Source: Lacustribacter sp964460315 (GTDB taxonomy: Bacteria > Pseudomonadota > Gammaproteobacteria > Burkholderiales > Burkholderiaceae_A). From it: a stretch of 58,293 nucleotides of DNA. Of the stretch, positions 37,519-47,124 are shown piece after piece. The notes beneath the pieces were generated by a model. The model saw only the letters and a list, made by a program, of their open reading frames with translations. It was not told the DNA's origin and made no database searches. The DNA is taken from positions 1 to 58,293 of the forward strand of contig CAYWPQ010000008.1 of assembly GCA_964460315.1 (NCBI GenBank). Direction: 5' to 3'. Both the position numbers and the translations under genes were made by a program. How positions within the stretch are numbered: the first letter of the stretch is position 1; every line of letters starts with the position of its first letter.

Positions 37519-39029
37519 TAATCATCTTGGTTCAGATTGAGCGCCAGCTGTTTTCGGGTGGCCTCGGCCCCGCCCTGAATCTTGGATGACTCGAGAAGGT
37601 CGAGCACCTTCGGCGTGATGTCGCCGGTGATGTACTGGCCGTCGAAACAGGACGCCTCGAGCCCCTTGATTTTTGGGTTAAGACTAAGGATATCCGCTTT
37701 CATGGATTCAATGTCCTGATAAATCAAGGCGTCGGCACCAATGGTCTTGCAGATTTCCTCGTCGGTGCGGCCAAAGGCGATGAGTTCGCCGCGGGTGGGC
37801 ATGTCAATGCCATAGACGTTGGGGAATCGAACCGGTGGCGCCGCCGAAGCGAAGATGACACGCTTGGCACCCGAGTCGCGAGCCATCTGAACAATTTCTT
37901 GGCTGGTGGTGCCACGGACAATCGAGTCGTCAACAATCAACACGCTCTTGTCTTTGAACTCCGATGCAATGGCATTGAGCTTCTGACGCACCGACTTCTT
38001 GCGTGCCTCCTGGCCCGGCATGATGAAGGTGCGGCCAATGTAACGGTTCTTAATAAACCCTTCCCGATAATCAATGCCAAGCCGCATCGCAAGCTGCATG
38101 GCCGCAGGCCGGCTGGAATCAGGGATAGGCATCACCACATCAATGGCGCCTGCGGGAAACTGTTGGCGAACCTTTTCGGCCAGGGTTTCACCCATCTTGA
38201 GCCGTGCGTCATAGACGCTGACCCCATCAATCACCGAATCAGGACGAGCGAAGTAAACATATTCAAACACGCAGGGGTTCAACACCGCCCGGTCGTCGCA
38301 GATCTTGGAATGAATATCGCCATCGAGCGTGATGATCAGACATTCGCCAGGTTCAACATCGCGAACGGGCTCAAAGCCCATGCCCTGAAGAGCCACCGTT
38401 TCCGAAGCGACCATCCATTCATCACCACGTGCGTCCGTGTGACGCCCAAGGGCCAGCGGACGAATGCCGTAGCGGTCACGGAAGGCCACGATGCCGTAGC
38501 CCGCAATCATCACCACACAGGCGTAGGCCCCACGGGCCCGCTTGTGCACCGCCTCCACCGCACGAAAGACCGCGTCTTGGTCAAGCGAGAGTCCTGATAC
38601 CGATTGCTGAAGTTCGTGGGCGAAGACATTGAGCAGAACTTCCGAGTCGGATTCGGTGTTGATGTGCCGACGGTCACGACGAAACATGTCCTGCTGCAAC
38701 TCTTCGGCATTGGTGAGGTTGCCATTGTGGCCAAGAACAATTCCAAACGGCGCATTCACATAAAACGGCTGAGCCTCTTCGGAGTTCGATGCACTTCCTG
38801 CGGTGGGGTAGCGGACATGGCCAATGCCCATCTGCCCCTGAAGGTTACGCATGTTGCGGGTTCGAAAGACATCTCTGACCAGGCCATTGCCGCGATGAAC
38901 ATGAATGCGTTTGCCTTGCGCGGTGGCAATGCCCGCAGCGTCCTGACCGCGATGCTGCAAGAGCAAAAGGCCGTCATAGAGCAGCTGATTCACGGCCGAG
39001 TGCCCGACGATTCCAATCACACCACACAT
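37518..39029 (-). CDS. purF: Amidophosphoribosyltransferase
   Basis: First committed step of purine synthesis: transfers ammonia from glutamine to PRPP. The start at 39029 gives MCGVIGIVG, so the glutaminase nucleophile is C2, exposed after methionine removal. The PRPP motif VLIVDDSIVRGTTS is near residue 367. The product is 503 residues (E. coli 505). The frame runs further upstream but that stretch overlaps cvpA and has no homology. It overlaps cvpA by 13 bp, the classic cvpA-purF pairing. Confidence 0.97.
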   Translation of the reverse strand: MCGVIGIVGHSAVNQLLYDGLLLLQHRGQDAAGIATAQGKRIHVHRGNGLVRDVFRTRNMRNLQGQMGIGHVRYPTAGSASNSEEAQPFYVNAPFGIVLGHNGNLTNAEELQQDMFRRDRRHINTESDSEVLLNVFAHELQQSVSGLSLDQDAVFRAVEAVHKRARGAYACVVMIAGYGIVAFRDRYGIRPLALGRHTDARGDEWMVASETVALQGMGFEPVRDVEPGECLIITLDGDIHSKICDDRAVLNPCVFEYVYFARPDSVIDGVSVYDARLKMGETLAEKVRQQFPAGAIDVVMPIPDSSRPAAMQLAMRLGIDYREGFIKNRYIGRTFIMPGQEARKKSVRQKLNAIASEFKDKSVLIVDDSIVRGTTSQEIVQMARDSGAKRVIFASAAPPVRFPNVYGIDMPTRGELIAFGRTDEEICKTIGADALIYQDIESMKADILSLNPKIKGLEASCFDGQYITGDITPKVLDLLESSKIQGGAEATRKQLALNLNQDD

Positions 39030-39553
39030 AAACCCACTCCTTGCCAGAAACTTGATGTCGGGAGGCGCACACGATCGCCCACGGTCTGCGGAAGCCATGG
39101 GGCTGCCGTACGAATGCCAAGCTCAAGAAAACTACGAGTCTGGGCCTTCTGCCAGGCCTCGTCTTGAGGAAGCGAGGTCATCGAGGCCAGGATCGCCAAC
39201 ACGATCACGATGAGCCCACCCCGCGCAAGACCAAAACCGGTTCCAAGCATTCGGTCAAGGGTGCCCATGCCCGATGCGCTGACCAATTCCTTCAAGGCCA
39301 TGGTGATGAGCTTGCCCACCACGAGAATGAGAATCAAGATTAGGATAAAGCCCGCCGTGTGCTGCAAAGGCGGGCTCAGCCAGTCGGGCATGAGTTCCGC
39401 CACATAGTGGGCCAGCCGACTGGCCCCGACAAACGCCAACACCCAAACGGCAAGCGATGCGATTTCTTTGACCAGCCCGCGCACCAAGGACAACACCACC
39501 GAGGCCAGCACCACGACGATGGCCACCATGTCGATCCAGGTGAGATCATTCAT
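39017..39553 (-). CDS. cvpA: CvpA family membrane protein
   Basis: Inner-membrane protein with about four hydrophobic segments (residues 9-27, 31-48, 66-87 and 107-126). In E. coli, CvpA is needed for colicin V export and bile or envelope stress tolerance; its molecular activity is unknown. The N terminus DLTWIDMVAIVVVLASVV and the glycine-rich SLVRGLVKEI segment are characteristic. The 178 residues are close to the E. coli length (162). Its 3' end overlaps the purF start by 13 bp. Confidence 0.92.
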   Translation of the reverse strand: MNDLTWIDMVAIVVVLASVVLSLVRGLVKEIASLAVWVLAFVGASRLAHYVAELMPDWLSPPLQHTAGFILILILILVVGKLITMALKELVSASGMGTLDRMLGTGFGLARGGLIVIVLAILASMTSLPQDEAWQKAQTRSFLELGIRTAAPWLPQTVGDRVRLPTSSFWQGVGLCVV

Positions 39554-39563
39554 TGATTCGGGC

Positions 39564-40217
39564 TCATTTCACGGTGACCAAAACCGCATCATAGCCCTGG
39601 CTCTTGGCGCGGTCACGAAATTCGATGGCTGATTCTCGAGACTCAAACGGACCCACTCGCACACGAAATCGATCCTGACCGGATGAGGTTTTAATGGCCT
39701 CGAGGCTGGAGCGATGCCCCGCCGACTCAAGACGTTTTTGCACGGTGACTGCAGCCTGGCGGCTACCGTAGGCACCCACCTGCACCAGGATTGAAGGACC
39801 CTTGGTTTTGGCATCTTTTTTCGCGCTGGATGGCGCTGCCGACTTGGGCGATTCGATCGAGGGGGTGGACGGTGCTTTGGAATTGGCGTTGAGTGAAGGA
39901 GCTGGCGTGGTCGGAGCCTGCTGGGCGCCGGCTGCGCCAGCGGGCTCGGCCGGGGCAGCCGCTGGTGCTGGGGAAGACTCTGCCGGTTCAGACACGGGTG
40001 CCAGCACAGGCATTTTTATCGTGGGCATTTCAACGATCAGATCACGGGCAAGAGGCCTGGCCTCTTCTTCCAACAGAAGGGGAGCCACGGCGGCGACAGC
40101 GCCGGTAAGAAGGATCGCGCCCAAGAGACGCCAACGAGCCCGACGCTTGTGGTCGGACATCGGATCAGCAGCCGAATGTTCTCGTGATGAGGAATGCGAT
40201 TCGCTGTCAGCGGGCAT
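39564..40217 (-). CDS. SPOR-domain protein (DedD-like)
   Basis: Bitopic membrane protein of 217 residues: cytoplasmic N terminus, one membrane segment at about 31-49, a long Ala/Pro/Ser linker, and a C-terminal SPOR domain (about 140-217, starting ILVQVGAYGSRQAA). SPOR domains bind denuded septal peptidoglycan, so a role at the division site is likely, as for E. coli DedD. The gene lies between folC (11-bp overlap) and cvpA (10-bp gap), the conserved folC-dedD-cvpA-purF order. Confidence 0.9.
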   Translation of the reverse strand: MPADSESHSSSREHSAADPMSDHKRRARWRLLGAILLTGAVAAVAPLLLEEEARPLARDLIVEMPTIKMPVLAPVSEPAESSPAPAAAPAEPAGAAGAQQAPTTPAPSLNANSKAPSTPSIESPKSAAPSSAKKDAKTKGPSILVQVGAYGSRQAAVTVQKRLESAGHRSSLEAIKTSSGQDRFRVRVGPFESRESAIEFRDRAKSQGYDAVLVTVK

Positions 40218-41502
40218 GGCGCAAAGGCATGATGGAGGCTACGGTGAGGAACGATCCGAACACCACGATTCTATCATTCGCCTCTGCCAGCTCTCTTGCC
40301 CGCTCGTAGCCTGCCTCGGGGGTTTCAAAACACTCAATCGTCGCGTTGGGATGCAGCTCGCGAATGATCGCAGCCAGTGATTGTGCATCGCGTTCACGAC
40401 CATGGGCATCAGCCCCCCCAAGACTGACCGTGAGCCAGTGATCGACTCGATCACCCATGCGACGAATGATTTCAGCAGCGTCTTTGTCCGCCAGCATTCC
40501 TGTCACTGCGATGGTGTTTGGGAAAAATCCCATCTGATCAAGATTCACCGCGAGCACCGAGGCCGCATGAGGATTGTGGGCAACATCAAGCACGACGGCA
40601 GGCTGGCCTGGAAGCACCTGAAAACGACCGGGAAGATCAACCAATGCCAGCCCCTGGCGAACGGCGCCCTGGGTGACGGGGAGCTTGTCGCGAAGGCTTG
40701 CAAAACAGGCCAGTGCCGCCGACGCATTCAGAAGCTGATTGGCCCCACGAAGTGCCGGATAGGCCATCGCATTACGTCGCTGTCCTCGACCGGCCCAGCT
40801 CCACTGCTGACGGTCTCCCTGAAAGTTGTAATCGACACCGAATCGCCAGAGATCGGCGCCGAGTTCAGAGACGTAATCCAGCACACTCTTCGGCGGCTCG
40901 GGGTCAGCGCAGATGAAAGGTTTATTCGCGCGCGCAATGTGAGCCTTCTCCCAGCCAATTTTTTCTCGGGTGTCACCCAGAAACTGCTGGTGATCAAGAT
41001 CAACGGACACCAGAATCGAGCAGTCGGGATCCACCACATTGACCGCATCCAGCCTGCCACCAAGGCCAATCTCGAGCACCGCAAGATCCACAGGGGTTTG
41101 TCGAATGCAATCCAACACGGCGAGCGTGGTGAATTCAAAATAAGTCAGTGACTGCTGGGCCGCTGCCCGCGCCTGCTCCACGCGCTCAAAGGATTCAATC
41201 AGCGCGGCATCGCAGACCATCTCACCGTTCAGGCGAAGCCGCTCATTGAACTGGATGAGATGCGGCGAGGTGTAGGTGGCCACTCGAAAACCAGACTGAA
41301 GCGCCATGGATTCGATCAGTGCGCAGGTGGATCCTTTTCCATTGGTTCCGCCCACCACCACCGTGACGGCAGGCAGCTGAATTCCGTCAGTGGAGCTTTG
41401 GAAACCCATGGCGGATGCCACGGCCACCACCCGCTCAAGCCCAAGGTCGATCGCCTTCGGATGCTGACGGGAAATTCGATCAAGCCAATCGGTGAGGGTC
41501 AA
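40207..41502 (-). CDS. folC: Bifunctional dihydrofolate/folylpolyglutamate synthase
   Basis: Adds glutamate to dihydropteroate and to folates. The Mur-ligase-type P-loop GGTNGKGST is at 51-59, with TSPHLIQFNERL after it and the conserved C-terminal DVAHNPHAA block. The 431-residue length is usual. The only start consistent with the alignment is a TTG (41502), which has no competing ATG nearby. It lies 48 bp after accD and overlaps the SPOR gene; accD-folC adjacency is conserved also in E. coli. Confidence 0.95.
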   Translation of the reverse strand: MTLTDWLDRISRQHPKAIDLGLERVVAVASAMGFQSSTDGIQLPAVTVVVGGTNGKGSTCALIESMALQSGFRVATYTSPHLIQFNERLRLNGEMVCDAALIESFERVEQARAAAQQSLTYFEFTTLAVLDCIRQTPVDLAVLEIGLGGRLDAVNVVDPDCSILVSVDLDHQQFLGDTREKIGWEKAHIARANKPFICADPEPPKSVLDYVSELGADLWRFGVDYNFQGDRQQWSWAGRGQRRNAMAYPALRGANQLLNASAALACFASLRDKLPVTQGAVRQGLALVDLPGRFQVLPGQPAVVLDVAHNPHAASVLAVNLDQMGFFPNTIAVTGMLADKDAAEIIRRMGDRVDHWLTVSLGGADAHGRERDAQSLAAIIRELHPNATIECFETPEAGYERARELAEANDRIVVFGSFLTVASIMPLRHAR

Positions 41503-41550
41503 TGGCGGTTTGACGCTGGTTCAAAGAGGTTGAAAAAAGGTTCTTACTTC

Positions 41551-42423
41551 TTAAGCAGCCGCCTGCGCTGCTGGCCGGCGAAGCAGCAGAGAGAGCAATG
41601 CAGAGATTTCTTGTCGCATTTCTCGGCGGTCCACGATGCGGTCCACCGCGCCTTTCTCCATGAGGAACTCGGCCCGCTGAAAGCCCGGAGGTAATTTTTC
41701 GCGAACGGTCTGTTCGATCACACGGGGCCCAGCGAATCCGACAAGCGCTTTGGGCTCGGCAATCACCACATCCCCAAGGAAGGCAAAGCTTGCCGAGACG
41801 CCACCCATGGTGGGGTCGGTCAGAATGGAAATGTACGGCAGCTTCGCTTCGGAGAGTCGCTGCAACACCGCGGTGGTGCGCGCCATCTGCATCAGTGACA
41901 AGAGGCCTTCCTGCATGCGTGCACCGCCACTCGCGGTGATGCTAATGAAAGGAACCTTGGTTTCCAGGGCCATTTCCGCGGCTCGAACAAATCGTTCGCC
42001 CACCACCGACCCCATCGAGCCTCCCATGAATTCAAATTCAAAACAAGCCACGATCACCGGTACCGAATGAATGGAGCCCCCCAAGGCAATGAGGGCGTCG
42101 GTCTCGCCGGTCTGCTCCATGGCTTCGGAGAGACGATCGGGGTATTTGCGGCTGTCTTTGAATTTAAGGCTGTCCACAGGCAGAACCTCTTGGCCAATCT
42201 CGAACCGACCCTCGGGGTCGAGCAAAAGATTCAGGCGATCACGTGCACGAATGCGAAGGTGATGGGAACACTTGGGACAGACCTGCTGATTACTTTCAAG
42301 GTCTGTTCGGTACAAGACCGACTCGCACGCTGGGCACTTGACCCAGAGACCCTCTGGAACACTTCGACGGGGCGCTTCAGTGCGCTGAATTTTTGGTGGG
42401 AGAATTTTGTCGAGCCAGCTCAT
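41551..42423 (-). CDS. accD: Acetyl-CoA carboxylase carboxyltransferase subunit beta
   Basis: Beta half of the carboxyltransferase partnering AccA. The N-terminal zinc ribbon has C30, C33, C49 and C52, followed by the crotonase-like carboxyltransferase core with FEFMGGSMGSVVGE and TASGGARMQEG. The 290 residues match the usual size. The ATG has a strong AGGAGG site with 4-nt spacing, and it overlaps the trpA stop by 4 bp (ATGA). Linkage of accD to trpA is a hallmark of beta- and some gamma-proteobacteria. Confidence 0.97.
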   Translation of the reverse strand: MSWLDKILPPKIQRTEAPRRSVPEGLWVKCPACESVLYRTDLESNQQVCPKCSHHLRIRARDRLNLLLDPEGRFEIGQEVLPVDSLKFKDSRKYPDRLSEAMEQTGETDALIALGGSIHSVPVIVACFEFEFMGGSMGSVVGERFVRAAEMALETKVPFISITASGGARMQEGLLSLMQMARTTAVLQRLSEAKLPYISILTDPTMGGVSASFAFLGDVVIAEPKALVGFAGPRVIEQTVREKLPPGFQRAEFLMEKGAVDRIVDRREMRQEISALLSLLLRRPAAQAAA

Positions 42424-43253
42424 GCGGCCTCCTGATTGGATTTGGTGGGCATGGCATCAAGCGCCTGGCGGATTCCCGCAAGAAAGGTGCTGGCCTCAGC
42501 CACAGGATTGATTTGCCGTTGTTGGGCATCTTCCATGATTCGAATCAGGGCGCTGCCAATCACCACGGCATCAGCGGCAGACGCCACGGCGGTGGCGGAC
42601 GATGCATCACTGATTCCAAAACCAACGCCGATGGGCATGCTGGTGAACTGTCGAATCAGCGCAACACGCTCGGACACGGACGAGAGATCGATATTGCCCG
42701 CGCCCGTCACGCCACGAAGGGACACGTAATAAAGATAGCCCGATCCCAGTCGCGCAACATCTTGCATTCGGGAATCGGTCGAAGTCGGCGCCAAGAGAAA
42801 AATAGGGTCCATGTCGGCGGCGCGCAGGGCTTGGCTGAACTCTTCGCATTCCTCGGGGGGGTAATCCACGATGATGGTGCCATCAACTCCGGCCTGCTTT
42901 GCAGCCAGAACAAATTCATGAAGACCAAATCGCTCCACCGGATTGGCGTATCCCATCAACACGATTGGCGTGGTGGTGTTGGAGCGTCGGAATTCCGCCA
43001 CCCAGTCAAGACAGTTCTGAAGACTGACGTGCCTGGCCAGTGCGCGCTCACTGGCCCGTTGGATGACTGGGCCGTCGGCCATTGGGTCAGAAAAAGGAAC
43101 GCCAAGTTCGATCACGTCGGCACCACTCTTGACCATGGCATGCAAGAGCTCCACCACGGTCTCTCGGTCGGGGTCACCTGCCGTCACGTAAGGAATCAGT
43201 CCGGTTCGACCCTGGGATTGAAGTGCGGCAAAAGTCGCTTGAAGTCTCGACAC
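42420..43253 (-). CDS. trpA: Tryptophan synthase alpha subunit
   Basis: Cleaves indole-3-glycerol phosphate to indole and glyceraldehyde-3-phosphate. The catalytic residues fall at E49 and D60, the Salmonella numbering, which supports the GTG start at 43253. The 277-residue TIM barrel shows the active loop GVTGAGN and the phosphate-binding GFGIS region. It follows trpB after 15 bp and overlaps accD, so alpha and beta subunits are co-produced. Confidence 0.97.
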   Translation of the reverse strand: MSRLQATFAALQSQGRTGLIPYVTAGDPDRETVVELLHAMVKSGADVIELGVPFSDPMADGPVIQRASERALARHVSLQNCLDWVAEFRRSNTTTPIVLMGYANPVERFGLHEFVLAAKQAGVDGTIIVDYPPEECEEFSQALRAADMDPIFLLAPTSTDSRMQDVARLGSGYLYYVSLRGVTGAGNIDLSSVSERVALIRQFTSMPIGVGFGISDASSATAVASAADAVVIGSALIRIMEDAQQRQINPVAEASTFLAGIRQALDAMPTKSNQEAA

Positions 43254-43268
43254 GTTGAACTCAAACCA

Positions 43269-44504
43269 TCAAAGATGAAGGCCACTTTTCTCGGCAACCG
43301 TATGCATGTCTTTATCGCCACGGCCCGAGAGGTTCACAAGAATAATTTTGTCCCTGGGCATGGAGGGCGCAATTTTTGCTGCGTAGGCCAGCGCATGGCT
43401 GGTCTCAAGCGCAGGAATAATCCCTTCAATCCGGCAGCAGGTGTGGAATGCATCTAGGCTTTCCTGGTCCGTGATGGCGACATACTCGGCTCTGCCGGAA
43501 TCCTTGAGCCAGGAGTGCTCGGGACCGACACCCGGGTAATCAAGCCCGGCGGACACGGAATGGGTTTCAATAATCTGGCCATCAGCATCTTGCATCAGGT
43601 AAGTGCGGTTGCCATGAAGAATGCCCGGCGTTCCTGCCGAAAGAGTAGCGGCATGACGCGGGGTGTCCACACCTTCGCCTCCGGCCTCGACGCCCACAAG
43701 CTTCACGCCCGGCACATTGAGGTAGTCATAGAAAATTCCCATGGCATTGCTGCCACCGCCCACGCAGGCAAGAATCATGTCGGGCTGACGCCCCACCATC
43801 TCGGGCATCTGCCAGAGGCACTCTTTGCCCACCACCGAATTGAAATCACGAACCATCATGGGGTAAGGGTGAGGCCCCGCCACCGTACCGATGATGTAAT
43901 AGGTGTTGTCAATGTTGGTAACCCAGTCGCGCATGGCTTCATTGAGCGCGTCTTTCAATGTCTTGGAGCCGCTTTCCACAGGCACCACCTTGGCACCAAG
44001 AAGCTTCATCCGATAGACGTTGGCGGCCTGACGGGCAACGTCTGTCGACCCCATATAGACCACGCACTCCATGCCGAATCGGGCAGCCACCGTGGCCGAA
44101 GCCACACCATGCTGGCCTGCGCCGGTCTCGGCGATGACTCGAGGCTTGCCCATGCGTTTGGCCAGAAGCGCCTGACCAATGGTGTTGTTCACCTTGTGGG
44201 CACCCGTGTGGTTCAGGTCTTCGCGTTTGAAATAAATCTGTGCGCCACCAAGCTGATCGGACCAACGCTTGGCGTGATAGACCGGGCTTGGCCGGCCGAC
44301 GAAATGCTTGAGTTCGCGATGAAACTCTTCCAGGAATTCCGGATCATTTTGGTAATGCGCATAGGCATCACGCAATTCATTCAGGGCATGGGTCAGGGTT
44401 TCGGAAACGAAACTGCCGCCATAGGGACCAAAATGTCCTTTGGCGTCTGGGTAGTGGTACGGCCCCGTCTCAGGAATGACCTTCGGTAGCTCGTTGTGTT
44501 TCAT
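43269..44504 (-). CDS. trpB: Tryptophan synthase beta subunit
   Basis: PLP enzyme that joins indole and serine to make tryptophan. The Schiff-base lysine is K104 in the HTGAHKVNNT motif. The glycine-rich PLP phosphate loop CVGGGSNAMG and the AETGAGQHG segment are intact. From the ATG at 44504, preceded by a GAGG site, the protein is 411 residues. The frame continues upstream into trpF but that part is unrelated. It lies 20 bp after trpF. Confidence 0.98.
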   Translation of the reverse strand: MKHNELPKVIPETGPYHYPDAKGHFGPYGGSFVSETLTHALNELRDAYAHYQNDPEFLEEFHRELKHFVGRPSPVYHAKRWSDQLGGAQIYFKREDLNHTGAHKVNNTIGQALLAKRMGKPRVIAETGAGQHGVASATVAARFGMECVVYMGSTDVARQAANVYRMKLLGAKVVPVESGSKTLKDALNEAMRDWVTNIDNTYYIIGTVAGPHPYPMMVRDFNSVVGKECLWQMPEMVGRQPDMILACVGGGSNAMGIFYDYLNVPGVKLVGVEAGGEGVDTPRHAATLSAGTPGILHGNRTYLMQDADGQIIETHSVSAGLDYPGVGPEHSWLKDSGRAEYVAITDQESLDAFHTCCRIEGIIPALETSHALAYAAKIAPSMPRDKIILVNLSGRGDKDMHTVAEKSGLHL

Positions 44505-44524
44505 CGTGGCCTCGAATTCACAAA

Positions 44525-45232
44525 TCAATCGCTGGGTTGACCCGCCGCCACGACGGCGGCGACAAAATCCCGAATGCGGGAGGCGTCCTTGACGCCGCGG
44601 CAGAGTTCGCCGTTTTGCCTCAGTTCCACGCCACTGCTGACATCCACACATGGCGGGGCCAGATCAGCGACAGCCTTCCCAACAGACCCCGATTCTAGCC
44701 CCCCGGACAAGACCCAGGTGGGGTTCTGACCCAGGGAATTCAGGGCGGACAGGTCCGATAGGGTCTTGAGTAAGGCCCAGTCAAAGGCCTGGCCACTACC
44801 CCCAAAGGCTGGGCTGTCGGCATCAAAGAGCGGGGATGCCATTCCTGAGATCTCCCGAAGGATGGCGCGAACACGGTCAAGCTCTTGGCCAAAGCTTTCA
44901 GGGTTCGGCGTGGGCCGAACACGAATGGCTTTGATCAGCGGCCGATCAAAGCCGTGACAATCGGCGGCGGACTCGTCGCCATGAAGCTGAATATGGGAAA
45001 TACCGGCCTGATCGGCAATGCGCAGGGTGTCGTCTCGACCCGCGTTCACAAAAAGACCCACCGCGGACATCCAGGCGGGAAGTCGACGAATCAGTTCACG
45101 AGCCTTCGCAGGCGAAACTGCCCGCGGGCTTTGGGCATAAAAAACAAAACCCACCGCATCGACGCCCGCCTCAATACAGGCGTCCACGTCTTGCTCCCGG
45201 GTTATTCCGCAAATTTTAATTCGGGTACGCAT
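44525..45232 (-). CDS. trpF: Phosphoribosylanthranilate isomerase
   Basis: TIM-barrel isomerase of the tryptophan pathway. The start MRTRIKICGIT (45232) places the catalytic cysteine at residue 8; the general-acid aspartate is in the late CVDVSSGVE block, and QLHGDES and LSGGL complete the site. It has 235 residues. The start lies 31 bp inside the 3' end of truA, a long overlap on the same strand. trpF, trpB and trpA are together here, whereas trpE, trpG, trpD and trpC are not in the window, the split trp arrangement usual in betaproteobacteria. Confidence 0.95.
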   Translation of the reverse strand: MRTRIKICGITREQDVDACIEAGVDAVGFVFYAQSPRAVSPAKARELIRRLPAWMSAVGLFVNAGRDDTLRIADQAGISHIQLHGDESAADCHGFDRPLIKAIRVRPTPNPESFGQELDRVRAILREISGMASPLFDADSPAFGGSGQAFDWALLKTLSDLSALNSLGQNPTWVLSGGLESGSVGKAVADLAPPCVDVSSGVELRQNGELCRGVKDASRIRDFVAAVVAAGQPSD

Positions 45233-45975
45233 ATCAGATGAGAATCGTACTCGACTCTTTCCAGGCACAGGCCACCGGCAGGAAATGTTCGTGCCGCCAG
45301 GGTTCGGTCTCGACCGTCCAGAAGCTCCTTCGCCCATTCGATCGGTGCGGCCCCGCGACCAATTTCAACCAATGTGCCCACCAGGTTACGAACCATATGG
45401 TGCAAAAAGGCATTGGCACTTAGGCGGCAGACGATCATGGGGCCGTCCCGCGAGACCTCAAACCTGGTCAGGTGTCGAATGGGAGAGTTCGCCTGGCACT
45501 CCGAGGATCGAAAGGCGCTGAAGTCATGCTCACCCAGGAGGCTCTGGGCAGCACGCTGCATTCGCTCAGCATCAAGGGGTCGGTAAAACCAGCTGGTCTG
45601 GCGATGCATCAAAGGTGAGCGCACGGGGCTATTCCAGATGCGGTAGACATAGTGGCGTGAGGTTGCGGAAAACCGCGCATGAAAGTCATCAGCCACTGGG
45701 GTTGCCCATTGAACAGCGATGGAATTGGGCAAGAAGGCATTGAGACCCCGAACCCAGCTCCAGGCTGGGCGGTCAATCGTGGTGTCGAAATGAACCACCT
45801 GCCCTGAGGCATGGACCCCCGCATCCGTTCGTCCGGCGCAATGGGTCGCGTGGTGGGTTTCCGTGAACTGTGAAATCGCCTGCTCAAGCTGGTCTTGAAC
45901 GGTGCGCCGATTCGGCTGGGTCTGCCAGCCTAACCAATCGGTGCCGTCGTATTCAATGCCCAGTGCGAGCCGCAA
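45202..45975 (-). CDS. truA: tRNA pseudouridine(38-40) synthase
   Basis: Makes pseudouridine at positions 38-40 in the anticodon stem of many tRNAs. The catalytic aspartate is D51 in CAGRTDAGVHA, and the family blocks RHYVYRI and NAFLHHMVRNLVG are present. The 257-residue protein starts with TTG placed directly after the asd stop codon (zero spacing), with no ATG available. Its 3' end overlaps trpF. In many Burkholderiales a fimV gene separates asd and truA; here there is none. Confidence 0.94.
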   Translation of the reverse strand: MRLALGIEYDGTDWLGWQTQPNRRTVQDQLEQAISQFTETHHATHCAGRTDAGVHASGQVVHFDTTIDRPAWSWVRGLNAFLPNSIAVQWATPVADDFHARFSATSRHYVYRIWNSPVRSPLMHRQTSWFYRPLDAERMQRAAQSLLGEHDFSAFRSSECQANSPIRHLTRFEVSRDGPMIVCRLSANAFLHHMVRNLVGTLVEIGRGAAPIEWAKELLDGRDRTLAARTFPAGGLCLERVEYDSHLICVPELKFAE

Positions 45976-47103
45976 TTACTTCTCAAGAAGAATACGAAGC
46001 ATTCGGCGCAGCGGTTCGGCCGCACCCCAAAGCAGCTGATCGCCAACCGTGAACGCCGCAAGATATTGCGGGCCCATCGCCATCTTGTGAAGCCTGCCCA
46101 CGGGAATGGTCATCTGTCCGCTCACGGCCGCTGGAGTCAGTTCGCGCTCCGAGCGTTCACGCTCATTGGGAATGACACGAACCCAGTCGTTGGCCGAGGC
46201 CAGCATGGCATGAATCTCGTCCAAAGGAACGTCCTTCGTTAGCTTGACCGTGAGCGCCTGCGAATGGCAGCGCATGGCTCCGATGCGGACGCAGAGGCCG
46301 TCAATTGGAATGGAACCCGGAGAACGGAAAGCCGGCTTACCAAGAATCTTGTTGCACTCGGCGCCGCCTTTCCATTCCTCTTTGCTCTGACCTTCAGCGA
46401 CTGGAACGTCAATCCAGGGAATAAGACTGCCCGCCAAGGGCACGCCGCGGAAGTTTTCCACAGGAAGCTTGCCATGGCGAAGCGCATCACTAATTTTGCG
46501 ATCGATATCCAGAATGGCCGAAGAAGGATTCGCAAGCTCTTCTTGAACGAGGGCATGAAGACTGCCCATTTGAGACAGAAGCTCGCGCATGTTCTGCGCA
46601 CCGGCGCCGGATGCCGCCTGATAGGTCATGGCGCTTACCCATTCCACGAGGCCTGCCTTGAACAATCCGCCCATGGCCATCAACATCAGGCTCACCGTGC
46701 AGTTGCCGCCGATCCAGTTCTTGCCGCCCGCCGCCAAAGCACGGTCGATGACGTCGCGGTTCACCGGGTCAAGAATAATCACGGCATCGCTGTCCATCCG
46801 AAGCGCCGAGGCGGCATCAATCCAGTGGCCCTTCCACCCGGAGGCACGAAGCTTGGGGAAGACCTCTTTGGTGTAGTCACCACCTTGGCAGGTGATCACG
46901 ATGTCCATGGCCTTGAGCGCGTCAATGTCTGTTGCGGACTGCAACAGACTGGATGACTTGGCAAACGATGGTGCCGCGCCCCCGGCATTCGAGGTGCTAA
47001 AAAAAACAGGCTCAATCCAGGAGAAATCATTTTCTTCCTGCATGCGCTGCATGAGCACCGAGCCCACCATACCGCGCCATCCCACCAGACCCACTCGTTT
47101 CAT
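45976..47103 (-). CDS. asd: Aspartate-semialdehyde dehydrogenase
   Basis: NADPH-dependent reduction of aspartyl phosphate to aspartate semialdehyde, the step after LysC and before DapA. The catalytic cysteine is C135 in GGNCTVSL, identical to E. coli numbering. The N-terminal nucleotide motif is GWRGMVGS. The 375-residue length fits the Gram-negative ASADH type. It lies 21 bp after leuB and abuts truA. Its linkage with the leu genes is standard in Pseudomonas and Burkholderia relatives. Confidence 0.97.
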   Translation of the reverse strand: MKRVGLVGWRGMVGSVLMQRMQEENDFSWIEPVFFSTSNAGGAAPSFAKSSSLLQSATDIDALKAMDIVITCQGGDYTKEVFPKLRASGWKGHWIDAASALRMDSDAVIILDPVNRDVIDRALAAGGKNWIGGNCTVSLMLMAMGGLFKAGLVEWVSAMTYQAASGAGAQNMRELLSQMGSLHALVQEELANPSSAILDIDRKISDALRHGKLPVENFRGVPLAGSLIPWIDVPVAEGQSKEEWKGGAECNKILGKPAFRSPGSIPIDGLCVRIGAMRCHSQALTVKLTKDVPLDEIHAMLASANDWVRVIPNERERSERELTPAAVSGQMTIPVGRLHKMAMGPQYLAAFTVGDQLLWGAAEPLRRMLRILLEK

Positions 47104-47124
47104 GGAATTACCCTCTTGGTCGTT

